Below are positions 21,406-28,183 of a DNA stretch of 28,183 bases, piece after piece. Position 1 is the first letter of the stretch. The number at the start of each line of letters is the position of its first letter. The translations under genes and the position numbers were made by a program. The notes beneath the pieces were generated by a model that searched no databases, was not told where the DNA came from, and saw only the letters and a list, made by a program, of their open reading frames with translations. The DNA is from a virus, in IMG/VR virus record IMGVR_UViG_3300042475_003311, positions 1 through 28,183 of that record; one strand, 5' to 3'.

Positions 21406-21669
21406 ATGGCCACCGAGATCACCCCAACCGAACGGCGCTACGTGCTGGACGCCGCCGCCGCCATCCTCGCTGACGACCTGTCGCGCAGCATGGAATTGCT
21501 CTACCCGGAGCAGGTCGCCTACCTCTGCAAGTGCGACTGCCGGACGCTGGAAAAGAAGGGGCTCGTCCGGCGCTACATGGGCCGGTCTGTCCGTTATCGC
21601 AGGGCTGACGTGGAGGCGCTGATTGCCACCAGCGGCCAGCAACCGCGACCAAACGCCGGTGGCAAATGA
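21406..21669 (+). CDS. Excisionase/MerR-like DNA-binding protein
   Basis: An 87-aa protein. Residues 32-75 (ELLYPEQVAYLCKCDCRTLE followed by KKGLVRRYMGRSVRYRRADV) match the winged-helix HTH_17 pattern: a helix-turn-helix, then R-Y-xx-G-R-S-V-R-Y-x-R-x-D and a helix. Proteins of this size and fold next to phage regulatory regions are often excisionases (Xis/AlpA) directing the integrase to excise, or early transcription factors. Its frame is in the operon opposite to the integrase, consistent with expression on induction. Two Cys in CKCDC are unusual and probably not metal-binding. Confidence 0.72.
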   Translation: MATEITPTERRYVLDAAAAILADDLSRSMELLYPEQVAYLCKCDCRTLEKKGLVRRYMGRSVRYRRADVEALIATSGQQPRPNAGGK

Positions 21670-21717
21670 GAAGCCAGTCCATGCGGAACCAAGCAACACA
21701 CCAACCGACCTAACACC

Positions 21718-21930
21718 ATGTCACATTCATTCAACAAATTCACCCTCACCGACGAGCAGCTTGACTGGCTGCATGAGGAGTTCAAGGCGCGGGCCACAGC
21801 GGGTGGAGGTTTCGGCATGGCCTACGAGGAGGCGGCGCGGATGCTCAACAATGCGCGGATGGACGCCCACAAGGAACGCTCCGCGAAGGTGCTGGCGAAG
21901 CTCAAGCAGAAACACCAACTCGGAGTATGA
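21718..21930 (+). CDS. Small uncharacterised early protein
   Basis: A 70-aa protein with SFNKFTLTDEQLDWLHEEFK and a later helix (YEEAARMLNNARMDAHKERS) ending in a basic tail (KVLAKLKQKHQLGV). Helical and soluble; it is not related to a family I recognise. The stop overlaps the next start (ATGA at 21927-21930), and it follows the excisionase-like gene by 48 bp. It is likely part of the early operon and dispensable or host-directed, as many genes in this region are. Confidence 0.6.
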   Translation: MSHSFNKFTLTDEQLDWLHEEFKARATAGGGFGMAYEEAARMLNNARMDAHKERSAKVLAKLKQKHQLGV

Positions 21931-22103
21931 GCCACGACCCCAACCAGAGAGCCATGAACCGCGACCGATTCGTGCATGAGGATGACGAGCGCCCGCTGAG
22001 AGACAGGTTCAGCGACGATGAGTGTGCGCGAGGTGACTACGAGTACGACCTACAGCGCGACAATGACCTGATTGCAAAACTTGAATCCAACGACAAGCCA
22101 TGA
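21927..22103 (+). CDS. Small acidic uncharacterised early protein
   Basis: A 58-aa protein, MSHDPNQRAMNRDRFVHEDD, then ERPLRDRFSDDECARGDYEY and ending DLIAKLESNDKP. It is strongly charged with many Asp and Arg residues and contains a single Cys. Start and stop overlap both neighbours through ATGA (21927-21930 and 22100-22103), which supports it being real despite its size. Function unknown; small acidic proteins in early phage regions can act against host factors, but nothing in the sequence shows this. Confidence 0.6.
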   Translation: MSHDPNQRAMNRDRFVHEDDERPLRDRFSDDECARGDYEYDLQRDNDLIAKLESNDKP

Positions 22104-22342
22104 ACCATTACGAACGAAGAGCGAAAGAAGACGCGGGCCGCGGGATGGTGTGCCTGGCCGGGGCGGCAGTCATGGTGACGCTGTGCGTGGTGTCAGCGGC
22201 ATGCCTGCTGGCGGGGTGGGCGGTGGTGTGCGGCTGCATGGCGGTGTTCTGCTGGTTCGGGGCGCGGGTGTATTTCCATGACGCGGCGGTGAACCGGCGC
22301 AAGGCGCGGTGGCGCGAGAGGCCACACGATTTCCCATACTGA
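22100..22342 (+). CDS. Two-TM small membrane protein
   Basis: An 80-aa protein with two hydrophobic segments (about residues 16-38 MVCLAGAAVMVTLCVVSAAC, and 39-58) and a basic C-terminus (NRRKARWRERPHDF). It is coupled upstream by ATGA. The basic tail would face the cytoplasm by the positive-inside rule. Early membrane proteins of this kind may affect superinfection or host membrane functions. No family recognised. Confidence 0.6.
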   Translation: MNHYERRAKEDAGRGMVCLAGAAVMVTLCVVSAACLLAGWAVVCGCMAVFCWFGARVYFHDAAVNRRKARWRERPHDFPY

Positions 22343-22387
22343 AACAAACGCGGCCCGCGAGGCAGGGCACCAAAAAGACAAACCACC

Positions 22388-22606
22388 ATGAGCAAACCAA
22401 CGAAACAAAAGATCGCACCGATCACCATCAAGACCACCGTCAAACCGGGAGGCCACTCCATCTGGGACGCGGTGACCACGACTTATCTAAAAACCGCCAT
22501 GAAGGCGCGCGGCATTCCGATTCCGAAAACAAAGGATGAGATGATCGGGCGCATCAAGGACTGGGCGGCGACGAACGGTGCAACCTTGCATCTGACCATC
22601 GGCTAA
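22388..22606 (+). CDS. Small uncharacterised protein
   Basis: A 72-aa basic protein (KIAPITIKTTVKPGGHSIWD, YLKTAMKARGIPIPKTKDEM, IGRIKDWAATNGATLHLTIG). It begins with strand-like sequence and continues with a helix and another strand. I do not recognise it. It follows the membrane protein gene by 45 bp and precedes the SSB-like gene by 38 bp. The A/C-rich leader before ATG 22388 lacks a Shine-Dalgarno sequence. Confidence 0.55.
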   Translation: MSKPTKQKIAPITIKTTVKPGGHSIWDAVTTTYLKTAMKARGIPIPKTKDEMIGRIKDWAATNGATLHLTIG

Positions 22607-22644
22607 CAAACAAACCATTCACCACTAACAACAACAACACATAT

Positions 22645-23406
22645 ATGAAACTGAGCGAAAAGAAAGGCGGCGACTTCACGCCGCATCCTGAGACTGACGG
22701 CACCGTGAAGGCGGTGATTGTGGACATCACGCCCTTGAAAAAGGTGCAGAGCGAATACGGTGAGCGGGATGTGTTCCGCCTGGTGTTTGAGACGGAAGTG
22801 GTGGACGAGGACAAGGGCCACCGGCATTGCATCTGGAGCCGTCCGTACACGCCTTCTTTGAACGAAAAGGCAAATCTTCGCAAGGATCTCAAACGCCTGC
22901 TGGGCCGCGACCTGACGAAAGCGGAACTGGAAGAGTTCGACACGGAAGGTCTGATGGGGATGGGCGCCAAGCTCATCATCCAGCATGAAGAGGGCAAGGA
23001 TGACAAGACGTATGCCATCATCTCATTCATGGGGCCCGACAAGGACGGCAAGCCGCTCAAAGCGAGCGGGAAGTACATCCGGGTGAAGGACCGCGAGGAC
23101 AAGCATTACGACAATGGCGGCGGCGATGCTGCCGGCAGCCAGGCGGGCTATCGGAAGGCACCGGGAGCGGCCGAAGATGAAGGCCGTCAGCCGTGGCAGA
23201 AGTGCAAGGTGCACGTGGGCAAACACGCGGGGGTGGATCTGGGTGACCTGGACACGCCGGCCGTGGAGGCGCTTATTGAGAAGTGGTTGCCCAAGGCGAA
23301 GGCGGAAGCAAAGCCAAAGGCCGACGACAAGCGGCTGATGGCGGCCTTGCAGGAGGTTAGCGATTTGATGACCGGCACGGCGCAAGTGGCGGAATGCGAG
23401 TTCTAA
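22645..23406 (+). CDS. Phage single-stranded DNA-binding-like protein
   Basis: A 253-aa protein that begins MKLSEKKGGDFTPHPETDGT, followed by VKAVIVDITPLKKVQSEYGERDVFRLVFETE, a sequence of beta strands typical of an OB fold as in phage SSB or DUF669-type DNA-binding proteins. Residues 75-130 contain a helical insert (LRKDLKRLLGRDLTKAELEEF), and later a Gly-rich linker (NGGGDAAGSQAGYRK) precedes a C-terminal acidic, helical part. It would protect or present single-stranded DNA during replication or recombination and lies ahead of RusA and helicase genes. The fold assignment is from style, not a firm motif. The C-terminus has a Cys (AECEF). Confidence 0.62.
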   Translation: MKLSEKKGGDFTPHPETDGTVKAVIVDITPLKKVQSEYGERDVFRLVFETEVVDEDKGHRHCIWSRPYTPSLNEKANLRKDLKRLLGRDLTKAELEEFDTEGLMGMGAKLIIQHEEGKDDKTYAIISFMGPDKDGKPLKASGKYIRVKDREDKHYDNGGGDAAGSQAGYRKAPGAAEDEGRQPWQKCKVHVGKHAGVDLGDLDTPAVEALIEKWLPKAKAEAKPKADDKRLMAALQEVSDLMTGTAQVAECEF

Positions 23407-23441
23407 CCTGAAGCATCCTCATTCCCCCCATACCCACCACC

Positions 23442-23864
23442 ATGACCATCGCCGAATTATTGGCCAGGAAGGCAGCCACCGCAGGTACTCGCGCGGCGAC
23501 GCTGGAAAAGCCTGCCCCCGTCAGTCCGCTGATTGTGCGGGCGGGCGGGGTGGAGCCGGAGCCGGAAGCACCGCGGCAAACGGTGGAGCCGGAGCGGCGC
23601 AGCCTGGGCGGCCCCAAGGGGGAGATGGTGCCGGTGACGCCAGCCCATGCGACGCCCGAGGAGGCGGCGTGGCATCTGGCGGCGCAGGGGTTGGAGGGGG
23701 AGCTGTGCGCGGTGCGCCATCCGGACGACCCGGAGACGGCGTGGATTGCACTGCGCCACCCGAGCAACCGCGCGCTGCCGATGCTGCTGCTGCATCCGCT
23801 GCCGTGGGTGCTTTACGACGAGGCGGTGCCGGGGACGGTGCGGCCGGAAGACGAGCCGTATTGA
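23442..23864 (+). CDS. Uncharacterised protein with variable Pro/Glu-rich linker
   Basis: A 140-aa protein with an N-terminal helix (TIAELLARKAATAGTRAATL), a Pro/Glu/Arg-rich low-complexity middle, and a C-terminal domain with EEAAWHLAAQGLEGELCAVR, HPDDPETAWIALRHPSNR and MLLLHPLPWVLYDEAVPG. I do not recognise the family. The stop overlaps the next gene's TTG start (TTGA at 23861-23864), so the two are likely translated together. Very high G+C. Confidence 0.55.
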   Translation: MTIAELLARKAATAGTRAATLEKPAPVSPLIVRAGGVEPEPEAPRQTVEPERRSLGGPKGEMVPVTPAHATPEEAAWHLAAQGLEGELCAVRHPDDPETAWIALRHPSNRALPMLLLHPLPWVLYDEAVPGTVRPEDEPY

Positions 23865-24034
23865 GCATTCAGGAGCACCTGGCGGAAGCAGCGCGCAAGG
23901 CTCGCGTGAAACCCTGCCCGCCAGGTCTGTGTGAGAGATGCTTCCACCAACGCTACCGCATGTTTGCCCTCGGGACATGCGTGTGCACGGGAGACATCAG
24001 CCAGTTTGCACCGAGGCTTTTTGAGAGAGGCTGA
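23861..24034 (+). CDS. Small Cys-rich (zinc-binding) protein, TTG start
   Basis: A 57-aa protein, MSIQEHLAEAARKARVKPCP followed by PGLCERCFHQRYRM and GTCVCTGDIS. Cys19, Cys24, Cys27, Cys40 and Cys42 suggest a small zinc ribbon or knuckle. The frame is open further upstream but only through another gene, and the TTG at 23861 overlapping the previous stop is the natural coupled start. No ATG is available. Small zinc proteins in early phage operons may bind DNA or host proteins; the exact role is unknown. Confidence 0.6.
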   Translation: MSIQEHLAEAARKARVKPCPPGLCERCFHQRYRMFALGTCVCTGDISQFAPRLFERG

Positions 24035-24064
24035 CAACATAACAACCAAACAGAAAAACAAGCG

Positions 24065-24832
24065 ATGAATGAACTAACGAATGAAACGACGCAGGACTTC
24101 CGCGCGCTGATATTGCAGGGCGACGGGTATGAACTCATCGTGCCGCCCGAGGCCGCGGCGCGCAAACAGGAACTCATGGCGCTGGCCGGTGCCGTGGTGT
24201 GCGTGAATGACCACGAGGAGAGCCAGATGGCGCAGCACGCGGTGCGCCGGTTGTCGGAAATCCGCCTCCAGGTGGAGAAGGGACGCGAGTTGGTGAAGCG
24301 GCCGGTGCTAAAGATCGGCAAGGAGATCGACGCTGCGGCGAAAGAATTCCTTGCGGACATAAAGACGGAAGAGGACCGCATCCGCAAGCTGGTCGGCGAC
24401 CACGCGCAGGCAGTGGCACTGGCCAAGGCACAGAAGGAGGCGGCGGAACGCGCGGCATTCGAGACGGCTCGCAAGGCGCGCGAGGAGGCGGAAGCGGCGG
24501 CGGCGAAAGCCACGCAAACCAACACCATCGCCGATGTGATAGCCGCCAAGCAGGCGGAACGCGAACGCGAGGCGGCGCTGGCAGCCCGCATGGACGCCAG
24601 CGCGGAAGTGGCCGCCGAGACGTTGGCCGGCGGGGTGCGCTTCGCCCTCGATTACGAGGTGTTCGACATGGAGTTGCTGATGGCGCGGCGCGACCTGGTG
24701 GAAATCACGCCGCGGCGCTCGGTGATCCTGGCGGAACTGAAAGCCATGGAGGTGGACGGCAACAAGCCGTCGTCCTATTGGGCGGCGCTGGGGTTGCGGG
24801 TGTTCAACCGGCCGGTGGTGGCGAGCAGATAG
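24065..24832 (+). CDS. Coiled-coil phage protein (DUF1351-like style)
   Basis: A 255-aa protein: an N-terminal segment ELIVPPEAAARKQELMALAG with VVCVNDHEESQ, then a long charged helix from about residue 55 to 160 (RLSEIRLQVEKGRELVKRPV, LKIGKEIDAAAKEFLADIKT, ERAAFETARKAREEAEAAAAK) and a C-terminal domain (ALDYEVFDMELLMARRDLVE; AELKAMEVDGNKP). The sequence design, a coiled coil followed by a small mixed domain, is like DUF1351-type proteins found near SSB or recombinase genes in phages. It may assist single-strand annealing or replication. No catalytic motif visible. Confidence 0.6.
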   Translation: MNELTNETTQDFRALILQGDGYELIVPPEAAARKQELMALAGAVVCVNDHEESQMAQHAVRRLSEIRLQVEKGRELVKRPVLKIGKEIDAAAKEFLADIKTEEDRIRKLVGDHAQAVALAKAQKEAAERAAFETARKAREEAEAAAAKATQTNTIADVIAAKQAEREREAALAARMDASAEVAAETLAGGVRFALDYEVFDMELLMARRDLVEITPRRSVILAELKAMEVDGNKPSSYWAALGLRVFNRPVVASR

Positions 24833-24872
24833 AAGAATCTCCTAAACCAAACAACTGATAGAAAAAACGAGC

Positions 24873-25778
24873 ATGCAACACAAGACGATCAAGCAATCAC
24901 TCATCTGCGACCTGACCGACAAGGAACGGCGCGAGTATGGCATCCAACTGGCAACCACGCTGGGCGACATGGAGGACGTGGAGGCGGAAAAGAAACGCCA
25001 CATGGACCACTACAAGGACCGCCTCGGCGGGATGCAGGCGACGGCCGACACGCTGGGCCGCAAGGTGCGCGACGGCAAGGAATGGCGCGACGTGGAATGC
25101 CGGGTGGTGCTCGGCCAACCCGATAAGACGCACAAGCAGACGATCCGCCTGGACACCGGCGAGACGGTGAAGACGGAGATGATGGATGAATACGATTTGC
25201 AGCGGGTGCTGCCGCTGGATGAGACAGAAGAGGAGAAGACAGAAGACAGAAGACAAGAGGAAGACGACTATGCGGGGACTGGCTGGGACGAGGAACTGCT
25301 GGAAGACACGCTGGTGGATTTGCTGGAAGCTCTGCCACGCGAACGCGCGGAATTTCTGGCAAACGCATTCGGCGATGGCACCGGCGGCGCGTTCCTGGAT
25401 TACGTGCTCGGCAGTGCCCGCGCTTGCGATGCGGTGAAGCACGAAGCGAAGCGCGCGATGCTGGAAGTGGCCCCGGACTATCCGCATGAGTGGATCAGCG
25501 AGGAGGCGATGGCAGAGTTGCTGAAAATCACCAAGGAGAAAACCGAGAAGAAACAACTGGCGGCATTGCAGAAGGCCGGCCAATCGCTGCCGCGCCAATT
25601 GCTGTGCGAAATGGATTTGCTGGTGTTCTCGCAAGCGGGCCCCGACCTGCCGGTGAATCTCAAAGTGCGCGAGGTGTTGGAAAGCGGCGTGGCCGAACAA
25701 CTCGCGTTCGACGATCCGGCGCACACGGGCAAGAACCTGATGGTACAGGATGACGAACCGGAGGGCGGAAGTTATTGA
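24873..25778 (+). CDS. Two-domain uncharacterised protein joined by a repeat linker
   Basis: A 301-aa protein. Residues 1-110 (ICDLTDKERREYGIQLATTL; KVRDGKEWRDVECRVVLGQP; IRLDTGETVKTEMMDEYDLQ) resemble a compact domain seen as a stand-alone small protein near phage recombination genes, with a helical hairpin followed by strands. Residues 112-135 are Glu/Asp/Lys/Arg-rich and encoded by a purine tract with three copies of a heptamer. Residues 136-301 are a separate, mostly helical, acidic domain (LLEDTLVDLLEALPRERAEF; LKITKEKTEKKQLAALQKAG). It is upstream of RusA by 3 bp and probably co-expressed. Function unknown. Confidence 0.58.
   Translation: MQHKTIKQSLICDLTDKERREYGIQLATTLGDMEDVEAEKKRHMDHYKDRLGGMQATADTLGRKVRDGKEWRDVECRVVLGQPDKTHKQTIRLDTGETVKTEMMDEYDLQRVLPLDETEEEKTEDRRQEEDDYAGTGWDEELLEDTLVDLLEALPRERAEFLANAFGDGTGGAFLDYVLGSARACDAVKHEAKRAMLEVAPDYPHEWISEEAMAELLKITKEKTEKKQLAALQKAGQSLPRQLLCEMDLLVFSQAGPDLPVNLKVREVLESGVAEQLAFDDPAHTGKNLMVQDDEPEGGSY
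25236..25256 (+). repeat. Tandem AAGACAG heptamer repeat
   Basis: Three adjacent heptamers (AAGACAG, AAGACAG, AAGACAA) in an in-frame purine tract of the 24873 gene. The unit is not a multiple of three, so gain or loss of one copy would change the reading frame of the downstream domain. Confidence 0.85.
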
Positions 25779-25781
25779 TCC

Positions 25782-26255
25782 ATGAGCGGTGGCACCTTTA
25801 TTCAAAAAGTCAGGGTGGGACAATGGTTGGTTAAAGGGTCACCCAAGGGTCAACCGCGCCCCCGCGCGTTTGTGCGCGGGGGGCGGGCGGCGGTGTATGA
25901 CTGCGGCACCGCGGAAGGGTGGAAAGGACAGGTGGCCGTGGCGTGCCGCGAGCTGGAAGGGCGCTGCCTGCACCAGTGCCTGGCGGTGTCGCTCACGTTC
26001 TATCTGGCGCGGCCGAAAGGGCATTTCCGCAGCAATGGCCAACTCAAGCCGAATGCGCCGGTATTCCTACACGATAAGAAGCCGGACGTGGACAACCTGG
26101 CAAAAGCGGTGCTCGACGCGCTGACCGGCATCCGGGCGTGGCTCGATGACGCGCAGGTGTGCGAGCTGAATGTTAGAAGATACTACGAGCTTCCCGGCGA
26201 GTATGTGCAGGGGTGCCTGATTCGGATTTCAGAACTGACGGAGGCAACGCTATGA
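25782..26255 (+). CDS. rusA: RusA-type Holliday junction resolvase
   Basis: Endonuclease that cuts four-way junctions formed during phage replication and recombination. The 157-aa product shows the N-terminal GSPKGQPRPR segment and the central KKPDVDNLAKAVLDALTG, with Asp102 and Asp104, followed by LDDAQV with Asp122/Asp123. These correspond to the acidic metal-binding cluster of RusA proteins. An N-terminal extension of about 18 residues is present. The gene is coupled to the zinc-protein gene by ATGA (26252-26255). It is the clearest recombination enzyme in the early region. Confidence 0.93.
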   Translation: MSGGTFIQKVRVGQWLVKGSPKGQPRPRAFVRGGRAAVYDCGTAEGWKGQVAVACRELEGRCLHQCLAVSLTFYLARPKGHFRSNGQLKPNAPVFLHDKKPDVDNLAKAVLDALTGIRAWLDDAQVCELNVRRYYELPGEYVQGCLIRISELTEATL

Positions 26256-26617
26256 AACTAACAGAAGAAGAATTGGAACAGGCGAAGCGCGAGGCGGCGC
26301 GGTATTTGTCTGGCATGGCACGCAGCGGGAAGGCTGCGGATTGCCCGCGCTGCAACGGCTCGGGCTCGGTGCGGGTTGGCCTCGGACGCCGAACGCAGGA
26401 CTTTAAGCGGTGCCCGGAATGTGTTGGTGCTGGAAAGGTGACTCTTACCCAGGAAGATGTGGATATCATGAAGAAATACCCGCGCCACACGCTGGCGCAG
26501 GCGCGCGAGATCGACGGCCCGCGGCTCCCGTACACGGGCAACGGAATAGTCAGCGGGTTTGAAAAACTCATCGCGCAAGAGCGGGGCGATTTCCACCTCG
26601 GAGGGGAACACACATGA
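26252..26617 (+). CDS. Protein with DnaJ-type zinc-finger repeats
   Basis: A 121-aa protein from ATG 26252 (overlapping the RusA stop; GGAGG lies 7 nt upstream). It has a helical start (LTEEELEQAKREAARYLSGM), then CPRCNGSGSVRVG (Cys31/Cys34) and CPECVGAGKVTL (Cys54/Cys57), two CxxCxGxG half-sites as in the DnaJ zinc-finger centre, here forming one zinc site. No J domain is present. Such proteins often occur in phages and may stabilise or regulate partner proteins. The C-terminal half has an ordinary mixed composition. The stop overlaps the helicase ATG at 26614. Confidence 0.72.
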   Translation: MKLTEEELEQAKREAARYLSGMARSGKAADCPRCNGSGSVRVGLGRRTQDFKRCPECVGAGKVTLTQEDVDIMKKYPRHTLAQAREIDGPRLPYTGNGIVSGFEKLIAQERGDFHLGGEHT

Positions 26618-27984
26618 AAACCGATCCTGACCAAAGCGCTGCACTCGCCAGAATCAATGAGGGCAAAAACGTCTTCATCACCGGCCCGGCCGGCACGGGT
26701 AAATCCTCCGTGACGGTGGAGGCCATCCGCCGGCGCATCGGCGACCGCTCGCTGAAAGTGTGCGCAACCACTGGAGTGGCGGCATTGAATCTGCGGGATA
26801 AGCTGCACGCGCTCTTCGGCCAGCACGTGGACACGTCCACGATCTACCGGTGGGCTGGCATCGGGATCGGTCCAAAAGACGGCCAGTCGTTCGACGATTA
26901 TCTCGGGTACATGCGCAGCCGTGGGCGCTCGTTCGACGGCGCAGTGCAGCGCATCCGCGGCACCAAGACACTGGTGCTGGATGAGGTGAGCATGCTGCCG
27001 GGGCGGATCCTCGAATTGGTAAACTTCGTGTGCCGCGAGGTGCGCGGCGACCCGCGGCCGTTCGGAGGCATCCAGGTGATCGCAGTGGGCGATTTTCTGC
27101 AACTGCCGCCGGTGAGCAAGACCGGCCGCTACGATTGGGCATTCGCATCTCCGGTGTGGGCGGCGCTGGGGTTCTCCAACGTGACATTGCGCACGGTGCA
27201 CCGCCAGGGCGACCCTGAGTTTGTGCGCATCCTCAATGATTTCCGCGAGGGCAGCATCTCCAAGGACAGCGCGATCATCCTGAAAAAGCGGGTGGCGATG
27301 TTTCCTGACAGAAACATCCTGCGCCTATTCACGCACAACGCTCAGGTGGACAAGTGGAATTCCTACCAACTCGGCACTATCGATGGCGAGCCGACCGAGT
27401 TTGCGGCGACGGGCACCGGCGAGAGCAGCGAAATCGAATGGCTGCAAAAGAACCTGGTGACCCCCACAATCCTGAAACTCAAGCCGGGCGCCCGCATAAT
27501 GGTGACGGCGAACCTGCCAGACCCGGAGAAGCCGGAAAGCCTGCGCGCCGCTAATGGCGACATGGGCGAGGTGCTGACGTGGGATGGCGCACAAATCCGC
27601 GTGCGCTTGGACAACGGCCGCACCATCACGGTGGAGCCGCACAAGTGGGAGTTCGACCCGACGCGCGAGGGCTCGGCGGTCTTCACCCAATTCCCGCTGC
27701 GCCTGGCATGGGCGGCAACCATTCATAAGTCGCAGGGCCTCACCCTCGACGCGGCATTGATCGACATCCGGGCGGCGCGCGAGCCGGGGCAGGCGTATGT
27801 GGCGGTTTCGCGCGTGCGCTCGATCGACGGACTGCACCTTAAAGATTGGTTTTCCGGGATGTTCATCTCGCCGGAAGCCAAGGAGTTTCACCGGCGGATC
27901 GCGGCCGGTGTATCAATTGATACCACCGCGCCCAAGGTGAGCGCGCCGGCATTCAAACTGGATAGGGAGGAACTGCCGTGGTGA
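26614..27984 (+). CDS. Pif1/RecD-like superfamily 1 DNA helicase
   Basis: A 456-aa 5'-3' type DNA helicase for phage replication or recombination. Visible motifs: Walker A GPAGTGKS (24-31), CATTGVAAL (50-58) as the Pif1 Ia region, VLDEVSML (121-128) with Asp123-Glu124, GDFLQLPPV (158-166) as motif III, HRQGDPEF (195-202), and the helicase C-terminal signatures LAWAATIHKSQGLTLD (363-378) and GQAYVAVSRVRS (391-402). The set matches Pif1-type SF1B enzymes. The gene follows a GGAGG Shine-Dalgarno at 26596-26600 and overlaps the zinc gene. No primase or polymerase is seen in the window. Confidence 0.93.
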   Translation: MKTDPDQSAALARINEGKNVFITGPAGTGKSSVTVEAIRRRIGDRSLKVCATTGVAALNLRDKLHALFGQHVDTSTIYRWAGIGIGPKDGQSFDDYLGYMRSRGRSFDGAVQRIRGTKTLVLDEVSMLPGRILELVNFVCREVRGDPRPFGGIQVIAVGDFLQLPPVSKTGRYDWAFASPVWAALGFSNVTLRTVHRQGDPEFVRILNDFREGSISKDSAIILKKRVAMFPDRNILRLFTHNAQVDKWNSYQLGTIDGEPTEFAATGTGESSEIEWLQKNLVTPTILKLKPGARIMVTANLPDPEKPESLRAANGDMGEVLTWDGAQIRVRLDNGRTITVEPHKWEFDPTREGSAVFTQFPLRLAWAATIHKSQGLTLDAALIDIRAAREPGQAYVAVSRVRSIDGLHLKDWFSGMFISPEAKEFHRRIAAGVSIDTTAPKVSAPAFKLDREELPW

Positions 27985-28067
27985 ATGCCAGTGAATTGAA
28001 ACCATTGTTCATCCCGCTGAAATCTGCGGGCCTGAAACCGCGTGCTCTTGTATCACTATCGAATTGA
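27978..28067 (+). CDS. Short ORF after the helicase, possible truncated ASCH-like gene
   Basis: A 29-aa ORF from GTG 27978 (GTG 27981 is an alternative), reading MVNASELKPLFIPLKSAGLK then PRALVSLSN and a stop. A GGAGG at 27966-27970 gives a well-placed Shine-Dalgarno, and the start overlaps the helicase stop. The opening ELKPLFIPLK resembles the N-terminus of small ASCH-domain phage proteins, where about 100 further residues would follow. If that is right, this is a decayed remnant, but a short genuine peptide is equally possible. Confidence 0.35.
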   Translation: MVNASELKPLFIPLKSAGLKPRALVSLSN

Positions 28068-28105
28068 ACGACCAGCCCACCCGTGGGCGCAACTGAAAAA
28101 GCAAC

Positions 28106-28183
28106 ATGAAAACCATCTGCAAGCACGGATACCCCGCAGACCTTTGCGGAACCTGTAACCCAATAGCCAAAGTGACAGCGAAT
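28106..28183 (+). CDS. Small Cys protein, cut by the window end
   Basis: The first 26 codons of an ORF starting MKTICKHGYPADLCGTCNPI, still open at the end of the window. Cys5, Cys14 and Cys17 (with His7) look like a zinc-binding start. There is no Shine-Dalgarno sequence before ATG 28106. Too little is present to name it. Confidence 0.45.
   Translation, partial: MKTICKHGYPADLCGTCNPIAKVTAN

Noticed and set aside
1-28183. CRISPR array, insertion sequence or rRNA genes
   Set aside because: No regularly spaced repeats, transposase motifs or rRNA-like sequence were seen on either strand.

Overview
This window is the genome, or most of it, of a temperate tailed phage with a lambda-like siphovirus plan. 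The terminase, lambda-B-type portal, S49 protease, scaffold, capsid, tail chaperone with a -1 frameshift, and tape measure follow in canonical order, and no sheath or contractile-baseplate gene is visible. The DNA is GC-rich, roughly 60% by eye. The style of the integrase and of several small proteins makes a Verrucomicrobiota host my best guess, but that is resemblance recalled from memory, not a search result. No bacterial housekeeping gene is present.

Layout. 1-75: short left end, nothing convincing seen. 76-7324 (+): packaging and head module (TerS, TerL, an amidase inserted after TerL, connector, portal, protease, scaffold, major capsid, cement protein), closed by a strong intrinsic terminator at 7361-7395. 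7413-12165: head-tail joining and tail genes, including the frameshifted chaperone pair and the tape measure. 12175-18127: tail tip, baseplate and fibre genes, with an AT-richer fibre block at about 16220-17640. 18124-19083: lysis and membrane genes (holin candidates and an overlapping spanin-like pair). 19181-19208: the 3' end of a tRNA, the likely attP core, followed by a terminator. 20442-19288, 20652-20449 and 21116-20673 (-): integrase, a small Cys/TM protein and an HTH repressor, arranged as one leftward lysogeny operon. 21117-21204: divergent control region with two identical-geometry operators. 21205-28183 (+): early genes (RHH regulator, excisionase-like protein, small hypotheticals, SSB-like protein, coiled-coil protein, RusA resolvase, zinc protein, Pif1-like helicase). 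The window ends inside a small Cys protein gene.

Two points stand out. First, lysis genes, tRNA fragment and integrase are contiguous with no host DNA between them. This is the attP arrangement of a free or circular phage genome rather than an integrated prophage. Second, nine late-gene starts are preceded by TTGAC(A), usually within GTTGACACC, at a near-fixed 19-20 nt from the first T to the start codon. The element is independent of reading frame and often carries the upstream stop codon. It cannot work as a normal -35 box for these starts, and I know of no described function for it here; it is the best candidate for something new.

How the parts work together: the repressor appears to control the divergent early operon and its own promoter through the twin operators, and to be co-transcribed with the integrase. 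The early genes supply replication and recombination functions. The late operon builds the virion, with a head/tail terminator and a frameshift setting protein ratios. The displaced amidase probably works with the distant holin and spanin genes in lysis.
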